Positions 1 to 7,963 of a DNA stretch of 64,000 bases are shown in pieces. This DNA comes from Microbacterium bovistercoris. GTDB taxonomy: Bacteria > Actinomycetota > Actinomycetes > Actinomycetales > Microbacteriaceae. A program made the translations under genes and the position numbers. Where the stretch lies: the NCBI RefSeq assembly GCF_003387575.1, contig NZ_QUAB01000033.1, positions 84,686-148,685 of the forward strand, read 5' to 3'. How positions within the stretch are numbered: the stretch's first letter is position 1; every line of letters starts with the position of its first letter. Below the pieces are notes generated by a model that was given only the letters and a program-made list of their open reading frames with translations, had not been told where the DNA came from and did not search any database.

Positions 1-1373
1 TTGTCCACCAGCGCCTGCAGCTGCTTGGTGATCTCGGCGACCGTCATGTCGCCGGCGAGGAACGTGTTCCAGATCGGCAGCTGGTCGGAGTTCATGCCGT
101 ACAGGTTGGTCGACTTGATCGTGAACATGCCGGTCCCGGCGGCCGCGATCATCTCGACCTGCGACACCAGTGCCGTGGAGCCGAATCCGTCTTCGGGGAC
201 GATGTCCTTGACGACGGTCGGGGCGAGCTTCTCCTTGGAGAACGCGGTCGCGGACTCCTTCGAGAGCATCGTGCGGAGCAGCTCCTTGCCGCCGGCCGGG
301 TTCTTGGCCTTCGACGGAACGATGAACGGCTCGCCGGCCTCGGCACGCATGTAGCCGGCAGGAGTCGTGGCGTTGTCGTCGAGAGGCATCTCGCGCACGC
401 CCTTCATCTGGAAGTTGTCCGCGGTCTGCTTCTTCATCTCGTTCTCGATCCACGAGCCCGAGGGGTAGAGCAGCGCCTCCTGGTCGAGGCTCCACTGGGA
501 CTGCGCCTGCGTGAACTTCGTACCCGCACCGCCCGGCTTCATGTAGCCGGCCTGGATCAGGTCGTACAGCTCCGTGAGGATCGCCTGCAGGGTCGGGTGC
601 GACCAGCAGCCCGGCTCCAGGTTCTCCAGCGGGAGGCGCACCTCGTCGCCGGACTGGATGACCGCGGAGTCGATGACGAGCGTCTGGTAGTACGTCGCCG
701 CCTCCTGGCCCCAGAGGAAGAGGTACTTGCCCTTCTCCTTGGCTGCGGCGCCCAGAGCCTTGAGGTCCTTCCAGGTCTTCGGCGGCTCCCAGCCGTTCTC
801 CTCGAACAGGCTGCCGGAGTACCAGACGCCGTAGGTCGTGAACACGTAGTTGATCGCGGCGAACTTGTCGCCGAACGTGCCCGGTGCCTTCACACCGTCG
901 AACAGCGTGTCGCCGATCTTCTTGCCCTCGAGGTTCTCCGACTCCAGCACGTCGCTGAGGTCCTCGAGCTGATCGAGGATGGTGTTCCAGCCGATCGAGT
1001 TCGCACCGGAGTTGTCGATGAGGTCCGGCGGGTTGCCACCGACGAAGCGCGGCTGCAGCTCCTGTGCGATCTTCGTGGAGGACGAGACCTTGACGGTCAC
1101 GCCGTCGAGGCCCTTGTTGCCCTCCATGATCTTGGCGGAGTTCTCGACGTAGTCCACTCCGTAGCCGCCGTCGAAGATGACCGCGTCGACCTTCGAGTTC
1201 GCTGCGACGCCGAAGGGGTTGTCAGCAGTGACCTCGCCCTTCTCGCCGCCGCCGGTGCTGCCGCCGGGTGCTGCGCACGAGGCGAGCGTCATGCCGAACG
1301 GGACCAGCGCCGCCGTGGCGATGGCTCCGCGCAGCAGGTTGCGGCGGCTGATGGAGGTGTTCTCGATTTCCAT
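1..1373 (-). CDS. ngcE: NgcE-type GlcNAc/chitobiose ABC transporter substrate-binding lipoprotein (partial, C-terminus off the left edge)
   Basis: Extracellular solute-binding lipoprotein of a carbohydrate ABC importer, most like the N-acetylglucosamine/diacetylchitobiose-binding NgcE family. The frame is open from the ATG at 1373 to the window edge, giving 457 codons without a stop. The N-terminus has a twin-arginine motif (SRRNLLRG, R10-R11), a hydrophobic stretch and a lipobox LASC with Cys33, so Tat export and lipid anchoring are predicted. A Gly/Ser linker follows, then a family 1 binding-protein fold (for example FVGGNPPDLIDNSG and YMKPGGAGTKFTQAQSQW). A GGGAAGG ribosome site lies about 10 nt before the ATG. 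It is last of three minus-strand genes after RpiR and SIS genes, and its permease genes should lie beyond position 1. Substrate is inferred from family likeness and the neighbouring amino-sugar genes. Confidence 0.85.
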   Translation of the reverse strand, partial: MEIENTSISRRNLLRGAIATAALVPFGMTLASCAAPGGSTGGGEKGEVTADNPFGVAANSKVDAVIFDGGYGVDYVENSAKIMEGNKGLDGVTVKVSSSTKIAQELQPRFVGGNPPDLIDNSGANSIGWNTILDQLEDLSDVLESENLEGKKIGDTLFDGVKAPGTFGDKFAAINYVFTTYGVWYSGSLFEENGWEPPKTWKDLKALGAAAKEKGKYLFLWGQEAATYYQTLVIDSAVIQSGDEVRLPLENLEPGCWSHPTLQAILTELYDLIQAGYMKPGGAGTKFTQAQSQWSLDQEALLYPSGSWIENEMKKQTADNFQMKGVREMPLDDNATTPAGYMRAEAGEPFIVPSKAKNPAGGKELLRTMLSKESATAFSKEKLAPTVVKDIVPEDGFGSTALVSQVEMIAAAGTGMFTIKSTNLYGMNSDQLPIWNTFLAGDMTVAEITKQLQALVD

Positions 1374-1474
1374 CTTGTGACTACCTTCCCTGGTGTTGGG
1401 GATGTGTGATTGTGGTGGCCTTGCGGCCCAGGGTATTCGTAACGTTGCCCTCTGCGGGTAACGATCCGGCGGCG

Positions 1475-2227
1475 TCAGGCGCCGCGACGGATCCGCCCTG
1501 CATAGAGCTCTTCCAGTGCGTGGTTGTGTTCGTCTCCTCCCGGGATGTTGGCAGAGATGTACATGGGCGGCTTCTGGCCTGTCTCGGCGATCTGCCGAGC
1601 GACGCCGAGAGTCAGCAGCTGCGCGATGAAGGCGGCCGTGATCGAGGAGATCGCGCCCGCACCGATGCCCTCGGCGACCTCGAGCGTGGAGTCGCCGTAG
1701 GGTGCGAGGTTGTCGATCACGACGTCGGCGACCTCGCTGAGGCGCTTGCCGCTCGGATGCTTCGGTTCGACCTTCGCGGTGTGGTCCAGGCTGGTCACCG
1801 CGATGACCGGGTGACCGTGCTCCTTCGCCCACAGCGCGACGCCCACGATCGACCCGTTCACGCCCGAGTTCGATGCGATCACGAAGACGTCGTGCTCGCC
1901 GACCGGCGTGAGCGCCATGAGCTCGTCCACGAGCCAGGGCTCGCGCTCCAGCGAACCGGTGAGGATGACGGCATCCCGGTCCCCGTGCAGCACCAGGTCG
2001 CGCAGTGCGATCTTGTTCGTGGGGATCAGTCCGCCTGCACGCCCGGCGATCTCCATCGCGAACGCCTCGGAGTGCCCGGTGCCGAACGCGTGGATCACGC
2101 CGCCGTCCTCGAGGGCGCGCGTGAGCAGCGCGACGGCGCCGTCCAGGCCGCCGCTGTCGGCGAGGGCGGTGATCCGCTCGAGTCGGGTGGTGGCCTCGCG
2201 CAGCAGGTCGGAGGGAGTGGCGGTCAT
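1475..2227 (-). CDS. SIS-domain sugar-phosphate isomerase-like protein
   Basis: A 250-residue single-domain SIS (sugar isomerase) protein, of the kind annotated as sugar isomerase domain-containing or UPF0309. The phosphosugar-binding start is seen in GVIHAFGTGHSEAFAMEIAG (about residues 42-61), followed by the second SIS strand VFVIASNSGVNGSIVG. It is shorter than MurQ etherases (about 300 residues), so that specific activity is not claimed. Its start overlaps the stop of the RpiR gene by 4 nt (ATGA, 2224-2227), implying translational coupling, and the lipoprotein gene follows 101 nt downstream. The likely role is processing a phosphorylated amino sugar made by the adjacent kinase; the exact reaction cannot be read from sequence. 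Confidence 0.8.
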   Translation of the reverse strand: MTATPSDLLREATTRLERITALADSGGLDGAVALLTRALEDGGVIHAFGTGHSEAFAMEIAGRAGGLIPTNKIALRDLVLHGDRDAVILTGSLEREPWLVDELMALTPVGEHDVFVIASNSGVNGSIVGVALWAKEHGHPVIAVTSLDHTAKVEPKHPSGKRLSEVADVVIDNLAPYGDSTLEVAEGIGAGAISSITAAFIAQLLTLGVARQIAETGQKPPMYISANIPGGDEHNHALEELYAGRIRRGA

Positions 2228-3165
2228 CGGATCTCCTGGATTCCTCGGGGAAGGCGGACGGGGGTCGTGCGGCGAGGACGGCGCAGCGCGGCGACGGCTC
2301 TCGCGGTGTCGGTGAGGCGGGCGGTCGCCGTGGCGAAGTCCTGCTGGGCGACGAGCAGATAGAGCAGGTCGAGCACGAACATCTGCGAGTGCTTCACCGA
2401 CAGGTCGTCGGGCCGCAGCTCGGGGACGTGGGCGGCGGTGGTGACGACGACATCGGCCAGGTCCGCGAGGGCGGACTGCGCGTCGTGGGTGATGGCGATC
2501 GTGAACGCACCCGAGACCGCTGCGCGCGAGAGCATCTGCACGGTGTCGACGGTGGTCCCCGTGCTCGAGATGCCGATCGCGACGCTGGTGCGGTCGCGCA
2601 GCGCGGCCGAGGCGAGGCCGTCATGGGCGGCCGTCCAGAGGTGCGCGTTCACGCCGATGCGGTAGAGACGGCCCTGCAGCGCGGCGGCCATGATGCCGCT
2701 GCCCCCGACGGCGTAGATGTCCAGATGGTCGCTGTTGGCGATCGCCTCGGCGGCGCGGGAGATCGCCGTCAGGTCCAGCCGGTCGGCGGTCGCCTCGAGA
2801 GCACGGCGGTGCGTCTCCATCAGCGTCTGCACGAGGACCTCCGGCGGGTCGTCGGGCGCGAGATCGCGGCGTGCGCGACGCGGGGACTCCGGAGCGACGC
2901 TGGCGCGCCCGATCTCAGACGCGACGCGCACGCGGAACTGCGTGTAGCCGTCGAATCCGATCAGCCGGCAGAACCGCGTGACGGTCGCCGCGGAGGTGCG
3001 TGCGCGCACGGCCAACTCGGTGATCGTGAGCTCGAGGGGAGCGTCCGGATGCTGCTCCACGACGTCGGCGACCCTGGCCATGGCGGACGGCATGCGTGAG
3101 CGTCCGGCGTCGATCCGGCGTGCGATGCTGACATCGTTGCCGGGTAGGGCCGTCCGTGGCACCAT
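2224..3165 (-). CDS. MurR/RpiR-family transcriptional regulator
   Basis: A 313-residue regulator with an N-terminal RpiR helix-turn-helix (ELAVRARTSAATVTRFCRLI, early in the protein) and a C-terminal SIS domain that senses phosphosugars (DIYAVGGSGIMAAALQGRLY). Two in-frame ATGs upstream (3222 and 3186) are possible. I chose 3165 because GGAGG lies 4 nt before it and because the 3222 ATG sits upstream of a well-formed -10 box (3210-3215), so it could not be in that transcript. The gene leads the minus-strand operon RpiR-SIS-lipoprotein and diverges from the BadF-type kinase. RpiR proteins with SIS domains usually control nearby amino-sugar genes, so control of both divergent promoters is likely. 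Confidence 0.88.
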   Translation of the reverse strand: MVPRTALPGNDVSIARRIDAGRSRMPSAMARVADVVEQHPDAPLELTITELAVRARTSAATVTRFCRLIGFDGYTQFRVRVASEIGRASVAPESPRRARRDLAPDDPPEVLVQTLMETHRRALEATADRLDLTAISRAAEAIANSDHLDIYAVGGSGIMAAALQGRLYRIGVNAHLWTAAHDGLASAALRDRTSVAIGISSTGTTVDTVQMLSRAAVSGAFTIAITHDAQSALADLADVVVTTAAHVPELRPDDLSVKHSQMFVLDLLYLLVAQQDFATATARLTDTARAVAALRRPRRTTPVRLPRGIQEIR

Positions 3166-3190
3166 TGCCTCCAGTGAAAATCGCATACGT

Positions 3191-3219
3191 TTGGTAAGCG
3201 TCCTTCCGAAATCTATTCT
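3191..3219 (+). promoter_or_regulatory. Candidate promoter for the BadF-type kinase gene
   Basis: TTGGTA (3191-3196) and TATTCT (3214-3219) are separated by 17 bp and precede the kinase ATG at 3241. Each matches the sigma-70 consensus at four of six positions. It overlaps the opposite-strand promoter almost completely. Confidence 0.5.
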
Positions 3220-3234
3220 CATTCCGTTCGAAGG
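3202..3234. promoter_or_regulatory. Inverted repeat spanning the divergent promoters, candidate RpiR operator
   Basis: CCTTCCGAA (3202-3210) and TTCGAAGG (3227-3234) form an inverted repeat with one extra base in the left arm. The arms flank both -10 boxes, a position from which one bound dimer could block both transcripts. Assignment to the adjacent RpiR protein is inference. Confidence 0.45.
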
Positions 3235-3238
3235 TCAA
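3210..3238 (-). promoter_or_regulatory. Promoter of the RpiR-SIS-NgcE operon
   Basis: Read on minus, TTGACC (3238-3233) and TAGATT (3215-3210) are exactly 17 bp apart, a near-consensus sigma-70 promoter. Transcription would start near 3203, upstream of the GGAGG and ATG of the regulator at 3165. Confidence 0.7.
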
Positions 3239-3240
3239 CG

Positions 3241-4248
3241 ATGAACACGTCACAATCTGATCGCGGTGGTCTGATCGCCGGCATCGACGCCGGCGGGACG
3301 TCCACGAGGGCGACGCTCCTGACCACGGCCGCGGAGTGCCTCGGATACGGGAAGTCGGGGAGCGGCAACCCGACATCGGCCGGACAGGAGCTCGCCGGCC
3401 GCAGCATCGTGGACGCCGTCGCGCAGGCGCTCGCCGCGGGAGGGAAGGCGATCGACGAACTCGACCTCATCGTCGCCGCCGTGGCCGGTCACGGCGCCAG
3501 CGGTGAGGAGGGATGGCTGCTGCAGGCGCTGCGAGACGCGGGGTTCAGCGGCCGGCTGGTCTTCGAGTCCGACCTGCTCGCCCTGTACTTCTCGGGCACC
3601 GCGGCGCCGGACGGGTACGCGATCGTGTCCGGCACCGGAGCATCGGTGATCCGCTCCGAGGCGGGGCGGCTCGTGGGCACCGTGGACGGTCTGGGCTGGC
3701 TGCTCGGCGACCGCGGCAGCGGCTTCTGGATCGGCCACCGGGCCGCACTGGCGGCGGTGGAGGAACTCGACGGGCGCGGCGCGCCGACCGCACTCACCCC
3801 TGCCGTCCTCGAGGCACTCGAGATCATGCCCTCGGAATCACTGGGCTACGGGCGCCCTGCTCTGCTGGAGGCTTTGATCCGCCAGATCTACCGCGGGCGG
3901 CCGGTCGAGCTCGCGAGGCTGGCGCCACTGGTGTTCGCGGCATCCGGCGACCAGGTCGCACGCGGCATCCTGACCGAGGCGGGGGAGCTGCTCGCGCACT
4001 CGTTCGCCGCGGCGTACCAGGGCACAGGGCCGCTCGTGGTCGGTGGCAGCGTGCTGGCCCAGCCGGGCCTTCTCATCGACGTGTTCGCCGCCCGCGTCGC
4101 CGATCTCGATGCCGCCGTGGAACTGCTCCCGGCAGCCGACGGCGTGCTCGGCTCGGCTGTGCTCGCCCTGCGGCACGCGGGTGCCGAGGTGGATGCCGCC
4201 GGGCACGCACGGCTGGCCGAGTCCGTCGCCGCGGCGCGCGCCCGGTGA
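3241..4248 (+). CDS. BadF/BadG-family amino-sugar kinase (N-acetylglucosamine kinase-like)
   Basis: A 335-residue ASKHA-fold kinase of the BadF/BadG/BcrA/BcrD family, which includes N-acetylglucosamine and N-acetylmuramic acid kinases. Visible elements are the phosphate-1 loop IAGIDAGGTSTRATLL (about residues 12-27), the second phosphate loop AIVSGTGASVIR, and the family signature LLGDRGSGFWIG. It uses ATP to phosphorylate an imported amino sugar in the cytoplasm. It diverges from the RpiR-SIS-NgcE operon across about 75 bp, so import, phosphorylation and phosphosugar sensing form one locus. GAAGG lies about 6 nt before the ATG. The exact substrate (GlcNAc or MurNAc) is not decided by the sequence. 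Confidence 0.82.
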   Translation: MNTSQSDRGGLIAGIDAGGTSTRATLLTTAAECLGYGKSGSGNPTSAGQELAGRSIVDAVAQALAAGGKAIDELDLIVAAVAGHGASGEEGWLLQALRDAGFSGRLVFESDLLALYFSGTAAPDGYAIVSGTGASVIRSEAGRLVGTVDGLGWLLGDRGSGFWIGHRAALAAVEELDGRGAPTALTPAVLEALEIMPSESLGYGRPALLEALIRQIYRGRPVELARLAPLVFAASGDQVARGILTEAGELLAHSFAAAYQGTGPLVVGGSVLAQPGLLIDVFAARVADLDAAVELLPAADGVLGSAVLALRHAGAEVDAAGHARLAESVAAARAR

Positions 4249-4280
4249 CGCACAGGCGCACCGCGTAGAGTAGAAGGTCT

Positions 4281-5948
4281 ATGAACCCGGAAACGCTCGC
4301 CCAGGAAATCCTCGCCGTCATCGCCCCGATCGCGGCGGCGCTGCGACCCGGGGAAGAGACCGATATCACGGCATCCGACATCGTTCTGGAGCGTCCGCGC
4401 AACCGGGACCACGGCGACTGGGCGTCGAACATCGCGATGCGTCTGGCCAAGAGGCTCGGCACCAATCCGCGCGAGCTCGCCCAGCAGATCGCCGACGGCC
4501 TCGTGAACGTCGACGGCATCGCCGCAGCAGACGTCGCGGGACCGGGGTTCGTCAACATCCGACTGGATGCCGCCGCCGCCGGGGCCCTGGCGAAGACGAT
4601 CGTCGACGCGGGCGAGACCTACGGATCGAACGACTCCCAGGCCGGGCGCTCGATCAACATCGAGTTCGTCTCGGCCAACCCGACCGGTCCGCTGCACATC
4701 GGGCACACGCGCTGGGCCGCCCTCGGCGACGCGATCGCACGCCTTCTCGCGGCATCCGGTGCGAATGTGGCTCGGGAGTTCTACATCAACGACGCCGGCG
4801 CGCAGATGGAGCGCTTCGCCGCTTCGATCGTCGCGGCGGCGAAGGGCGAGCCGACCCCCGAGGGCGGGTACGTCGGGGGATACATCGCCGACCTCGCTCA
4901 GCGGGTCATCGCCGCGCGCCCCGACTTCACCGAACTGGCGGATCACGACCAGCTGCTGGTCGCTCGGGAGCTCGGATACGAGTACCAGCTCGCCGAGCAG
5001 CAGGCTTCGCTCGCCCAGTTCAACGTCGACTTCGACGTCTGGTTCTCGGAGCGCATCCTGCACGCCGACGGCGAGGACGGTGGCCCCAGCCTCGTCGACC
5101 AGGCGGTCGACCGGCTGCGCGAGCAGGGGCACGTCTTCGACGAGGAGGACGCCGTCTGGGTGCGCACCACGGACTTCGGCGACGACAAGGATCGTGTCAT
5201 CCGCCGCTCCAACGGCGAGTACACGTATTTCGCTGCTGATGCCGCCTACTACCTCAACAAGGGCGACCGCGGTTTCGAGCACAAGATCTACCTGCTGGGA
5301 GCCGACCACCACGGCTACGTGCATCGCCTCAAGGCGCTTGCCGGGGCGGCGGGCGACGACCCCGAGAAGGACATCGAGGTGCTGATCGGGCAGCTCGTCT
5401 CGGTGGGCGGCGCGCGGCTGTCCAAGCGCGCGGGCAACATCATCGAGATGGACGACCTGCGTGAGTGGCTCGGCACCGACGCGCTGCGGTACTCGCTGGA
5501 GCGCTACCCCGCCGACTCACCGCTCGCGCTCGATCCCGAGCTGCTGCAGAAGCGCACCAACGACAACCCGGTGTTCTACGTGCAGTACGCGCACGCCCGC
5601 ACACACAACGTGGCCCGCAATGCGGGGGATTCCGGTGTGGACCGCTCGGAGTTCGTACCCGAGACGCTGACCCACGAGACCGAGTCGGCGCTGCTGGGCG
5701 CACTGCAGGAGTTCCCGCGCCTCGTCGCGTTCGCCGCCGAAGTGCGCGAGCCGCACCGGATCGCGCGCTACCTCGAGGAGCTGGCCGGTCTCTACCACCG
5801 CTGGTACGACAACTGCCGCGTCATCCCGCAGGGCGACGACCCGATCGAGTCGGTGCACCGCACGCGGCTGTGGCTGAACGACGCCACCGGTGTCGTGCTG
5901 CGCAACGGCCTCCAGCTGCTCGGGGTCAGTGCGCCGGAGCGCATGTGA
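4281..5948 (+). CDS. argS: Arginyl-tRNA synthetase
   Basis: Class I aminoacyl-tRNA synthetase, 555 residues, normal length. It charges tRNA-Arg in the cytoplasm. The N-terminal ArgRS additional domain is followed by the HIGH motif in ANPTGPLHIGHTRW (about residues 136-149), the KMSKS-equivalent LSKRAGN near residue 395, and a C-terminal anticodon-binding DALR domain (YVQYAHARTHNVARNAGDS). The ATG is preceded by AGAAGG at a 3-nt spacing, and a TAGAGT box (4266-4271) sits 9 nt upstream, so a very short leader is possible. The stop overlaps the next gene by 4 nt. argS close to lysA is a familiar actinobacterial arrangement. Confidence 0.97.
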   Translation: MNPETLAQEILAVIAPIAAALRPGEETDITASDIVLERPRNRDHGDWASNIAMRLAKRLGTNPRELAQQIADGLVNVDGIAAADVAGPGFVNIRLDAAAAGALAKTIVDAGETYGSNDSQAGRSINIEFVSANPTGPLHIGHTRWAALGDAIARLLAASGANVAREFYINDAGAQMERFAASIVAAAKGEPTPEGGYVGGYIADLAQRVIAARPDFTELADHDQLLVARELGYEYQLAEQQASLAQFNVDFDVWFSERILHADGEDGGPSLVDQAVDRLREQGHVFDEEDAVWVRTTDFGDDKDRVIRRSNGEYTYFAADAAYYLNKGDRGFEHKIYLLGADHHGYVHRLKALAGAAGDDPEKDIEVLIGQLVSVGGARLSKRAGNIIEMDDLREWLGTDALRYSLERYPADSPLALDPELLQKRTNDNPVFYVQYAHARTHNVARNAGDSGVDRSEFVPETLTHETESALLGALQEFPRLVAFAAEVREPHRIARYLEELAGLYHRWYDNCRVIPQGDDPIESVHRTRLWLNDATGVVLRNGLQLLGVSAPERM

Positions 5949-6754
5949 GCGACACCTCGGCGTACCCCACCCTGCCGCTGCCGGATGACCTCGCGCAGTC
6001 GGCTCCGCAGCCGAGGCGCCGCAGGCGCTGGCCGTGGGTGGTGCTCATCGTGGCGGTCCTGCTCGCGGCGCTGGCCGTGACCGCCGAACTCGTCGCGCGC
6101 GCCGTCGTGCCGAACGTGGTCCGCAGCGTCGTCGTCGACAACATGGGCCTGCCCGCGGATCAGCAGCTCGACGTGCAGACATACGGACTGCTGGTGCCGC
6201 AGCTGATCTCCGGCCGCCTGGGCAGGCTGGATCTTTCCAGCGACAGCGTCGAAGTCGGCGGCATCACCGGCGCCGTCGACGTCATGGCCACGGGAGTCCC
6301 GATCGGCGGCGGCGCGATCGGTCACGCCGAGGGGACGGTCACGATCCCCGAGGACCAGTTCGCCGGACTGGTGGAGAAGACCGACCTGCCGATCGACGAT
6401 GTCGCCTTCGACGCACCGGATGTCACGGTCAGCGGCAGCGTGCCCGTGCTCGGGCTGTCGATCCCGGTCGCGCTCACCGTCACTCCCGGCGCGGATGCCG
6501 GTGAGCTGCTGCTCACCCCGGTGTCGGCGACTCTCGGCGGCATCGACCTCGACATCGCCCAGCTGGCCGACCGGCTCGGCGGGATCGGTTCCGGTCTCGC
6601 GCAGACGCAGCGGATCTGCATCGCCGACCAGCTGCCGGCAGGACTCACGCTCACGGGTCTGAAGATCGACGCAGACACGGCAGTCGCCGACGTCGACGTC
6701 GACGGCCGGATCACCGTCGATCCTTCGCTGCAGGAGAACGGAACCTGCCCCTGA
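5945..6754 (+). CDS. LmeA-like (DUF2993) membrane-anchored lipid-binding protein
   Basis: A 269-residue protein with a short cytoplasmic lead rich in Pro and Arg (PQPRRRRRWPW), one membrane helix (VVLIVAVLLAALAVTAELVA) and an extracytoplasmic region resembling DUF2993, the family of mycobacterial LmeA, which binds phospholipid and supports lipoglycan maturation. The GTG at 5945 overlaps the argS stop (GTGA), so the two are translationally coupled. Its 3' end lies 11 nt from the convergent BrkB gene. The lipid-binding role is by family likeness and was not shown here. Confidence 0.7.
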   Translation: MSDTSAYPTLPLPDDLAQSAPQPRRRRRWPWVVLIVAVLLAALAVTAELVARAVVPNVVRSVVVDNMGLPADQQLDVQTYGLLVPQLISGRLGRLDLSSDSVEVGGITGAVDVMATGVPIGGGAIGHAEGTVTIPEDQFAGLVEKTDLPIDDVAFDAPDVTVSGSVPVLGLSIPVALTVTPGADAGELLLTPVSATLGGIDLDIAQLADRLGGIGSGLAQTQRICIADQLPAGLTLTGLKIDADTAVADVDVDGRITVDPSLQENGTCP

Positions 6755-6765
6755 GCGGAATCCGG

Positions 6766-7824
6766 TCAGGATTCTCCGCGCTCATCGGACACCGCGCGCT
6801 GCGCCTGACGCAGCGTCGATGTGGCCGCGATCACCTCCTGCTCGGCGCGGCGCAGTCGGTACTGCGCCAGCGTCTGCGCGCCGTGCCTGCTGCGCACCCG
6901 CTCGGTGCTCTCCTCTGCGGCGATCACGATGTAGGCCGTCGCGAGCAGGATCAGCTGCGTGGAGAGGTTGAGCCAGATCAGCAGCGCCAGCAGTGACGCG
7001 AACGAGGCCAGCAGCGGGTTCGCCTTCGCGCCGCTGACGAAGAGCCCGGAGAGCTCCTGAAGCACCAGCAGCCCGATCGCTCCACCGAGTGCGCCGCCCC
7101 AGAGCGCACGACGCGGAGCAGTCACGCCGGAGAGCGTGCGGAAGGCGGCGACGATCAGGACGGCGTTCAGGCCGAGGACGACGACCAGCGAGAGCACCCG
7201 CACCGACCAGAACACGGCATCGGAGTCCTCCGGCATGCCCACCGCGCGCGCAGACCAGCGCACGGCCAGGCGGCCGGCGAAGGTCAGCGCGGCAGCGGCG
7301 AGGAACGTCGCACCGATCACGATAGCCAGCAGCAGATTGCGTGCGGTCGCCCGCAGCCAGGGAGCATCCTCGGATGCTGTGCCCGAGATCGTGCGGATGG
7401 CGGCCCGCAGCGAGTTGATCCCGCCCATCGCCGCGCCGACCAGGCCGATCGCGGAGAGGACACCGGCGATGGTCAGGCCCGCGGGTGCCCGGATGCTGGA
7501 CGGATCGACGATCCCGCCCTCGCCCCCCTCGGCGATCAGCCCCGGAAGAGCCGCGTCGACGGCGGAGACGACCGCGTTCCATGCCGCATCGTCTCCGGCC
7601 AGCCAGAGCGCCGCCATCGAGAACCCCAGCAGCACAGCGGCGAACACGGCGAACAGCGCACGGTAGGTGACCGCGTCGGCCAGCATCGGGCCGCGGCGTG
7701 CGAGATGCAGCAGCACGGCCCTCACGATGCGCAGCCGCAGGGCGGCGCGGATGAGCCCGTCCCGCAGTCCGGTGAGCCCGCCGGAGGCAGGAGGCGAGGA
7801 TTTCGAGGGCGATTCGTCTTCCAT
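6766..7824 (-). CDS. YihY/BrkB family inner-membrane protein
   Basis: A 352-residue polytopic protein of the YihY/virulence factor BrkB (UPF0761) family. After an N-terminal polar segment (MEDESPSKSSPP) come several hydrophobic segments, for example LFAVFAAVLLGFSMAALWLAG and LWGGALGGAIGLLVLQELSG, and a charged C-terminal tail that may form a helix (LAQYRLRRAEQEVIAATSTL). The ATG at 7824 was chosen because the membrane domain starts soon after and the frame upstream lacks this family's sequence. Function in this family is not settled. The gene is alone on minus and faces argS/LmeA-like at its 3' end. Confidence 0.8.
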   Translation of the reverse strand: MEDESPSKSSPPASGGLTGLRDGLIRAALRLRIVRAVLLHLARRGPMLADAVTYRALFAVFAAVLLGFSMAALWLAGDDAAWNAVVSAVDAALPGLIAEGGEGGIVDPSSIRAPAGLTIAGVLSAIGLVGAAMGGINSLRAAIRTISGTASEDAPWLRATARNLLLAIVIGATFLAAAALTFAGRLAVRWSARAVGMPEDSDAVFWSVRVLSLVVVLGLNAVLIVAAFRTLSGVTAPRRALWGGALGGAIGLLVLQELSGLFVSGAKANPLLASFASLLALLIWLNLSTQLILLATAYIVIAAEESTERVRSRHGAQTLAQYRLRRAEQEVIAATSTLRQAQRAVSDERGES

Positions 7825-7865
7825 CGGCGCCACCCTATCCGTGTCGCCGTCATGATGCGGAGGGC

Positions 7866-7898
7866 TTGACAGGCGAGTGCACGACCGTGCCCTAGAAT
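7866..7898 (+). promoter_or_regulatory. Candidate lysA operon promoter
   Basis: TTGACA (7866-7871) and TAGAAT (7893-7898) are good boxes, but the 21-bp spacer is longer than the usual 16-19, so the -35 may be incidental. The -10 explains why translation should start at 7964 and not at the ATG at 7877. Confidence 0.45.
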
Positions 7899-7963
7899 CG
7901 GGGGAACCTCGCGGCGTGCGTCGTTCCGTCCGAGGATCCCTCCCACGATTGGTGACCTGCCCC

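Noticed and set aside
3166-3222. RpiR start at ATG 3222 or 3186
   Set aside because: 3222 is upstream of the -10; 3186 lacks a ribosome site, while 3165 has GGAGG at 4 nt.
7877-7963. Extended lysA N-terminus from ATG 7877
   Set aside because: The codon lies upstream of the TAGAAT -10 box and the added residues are not like diaminopimelate decarboxylase.
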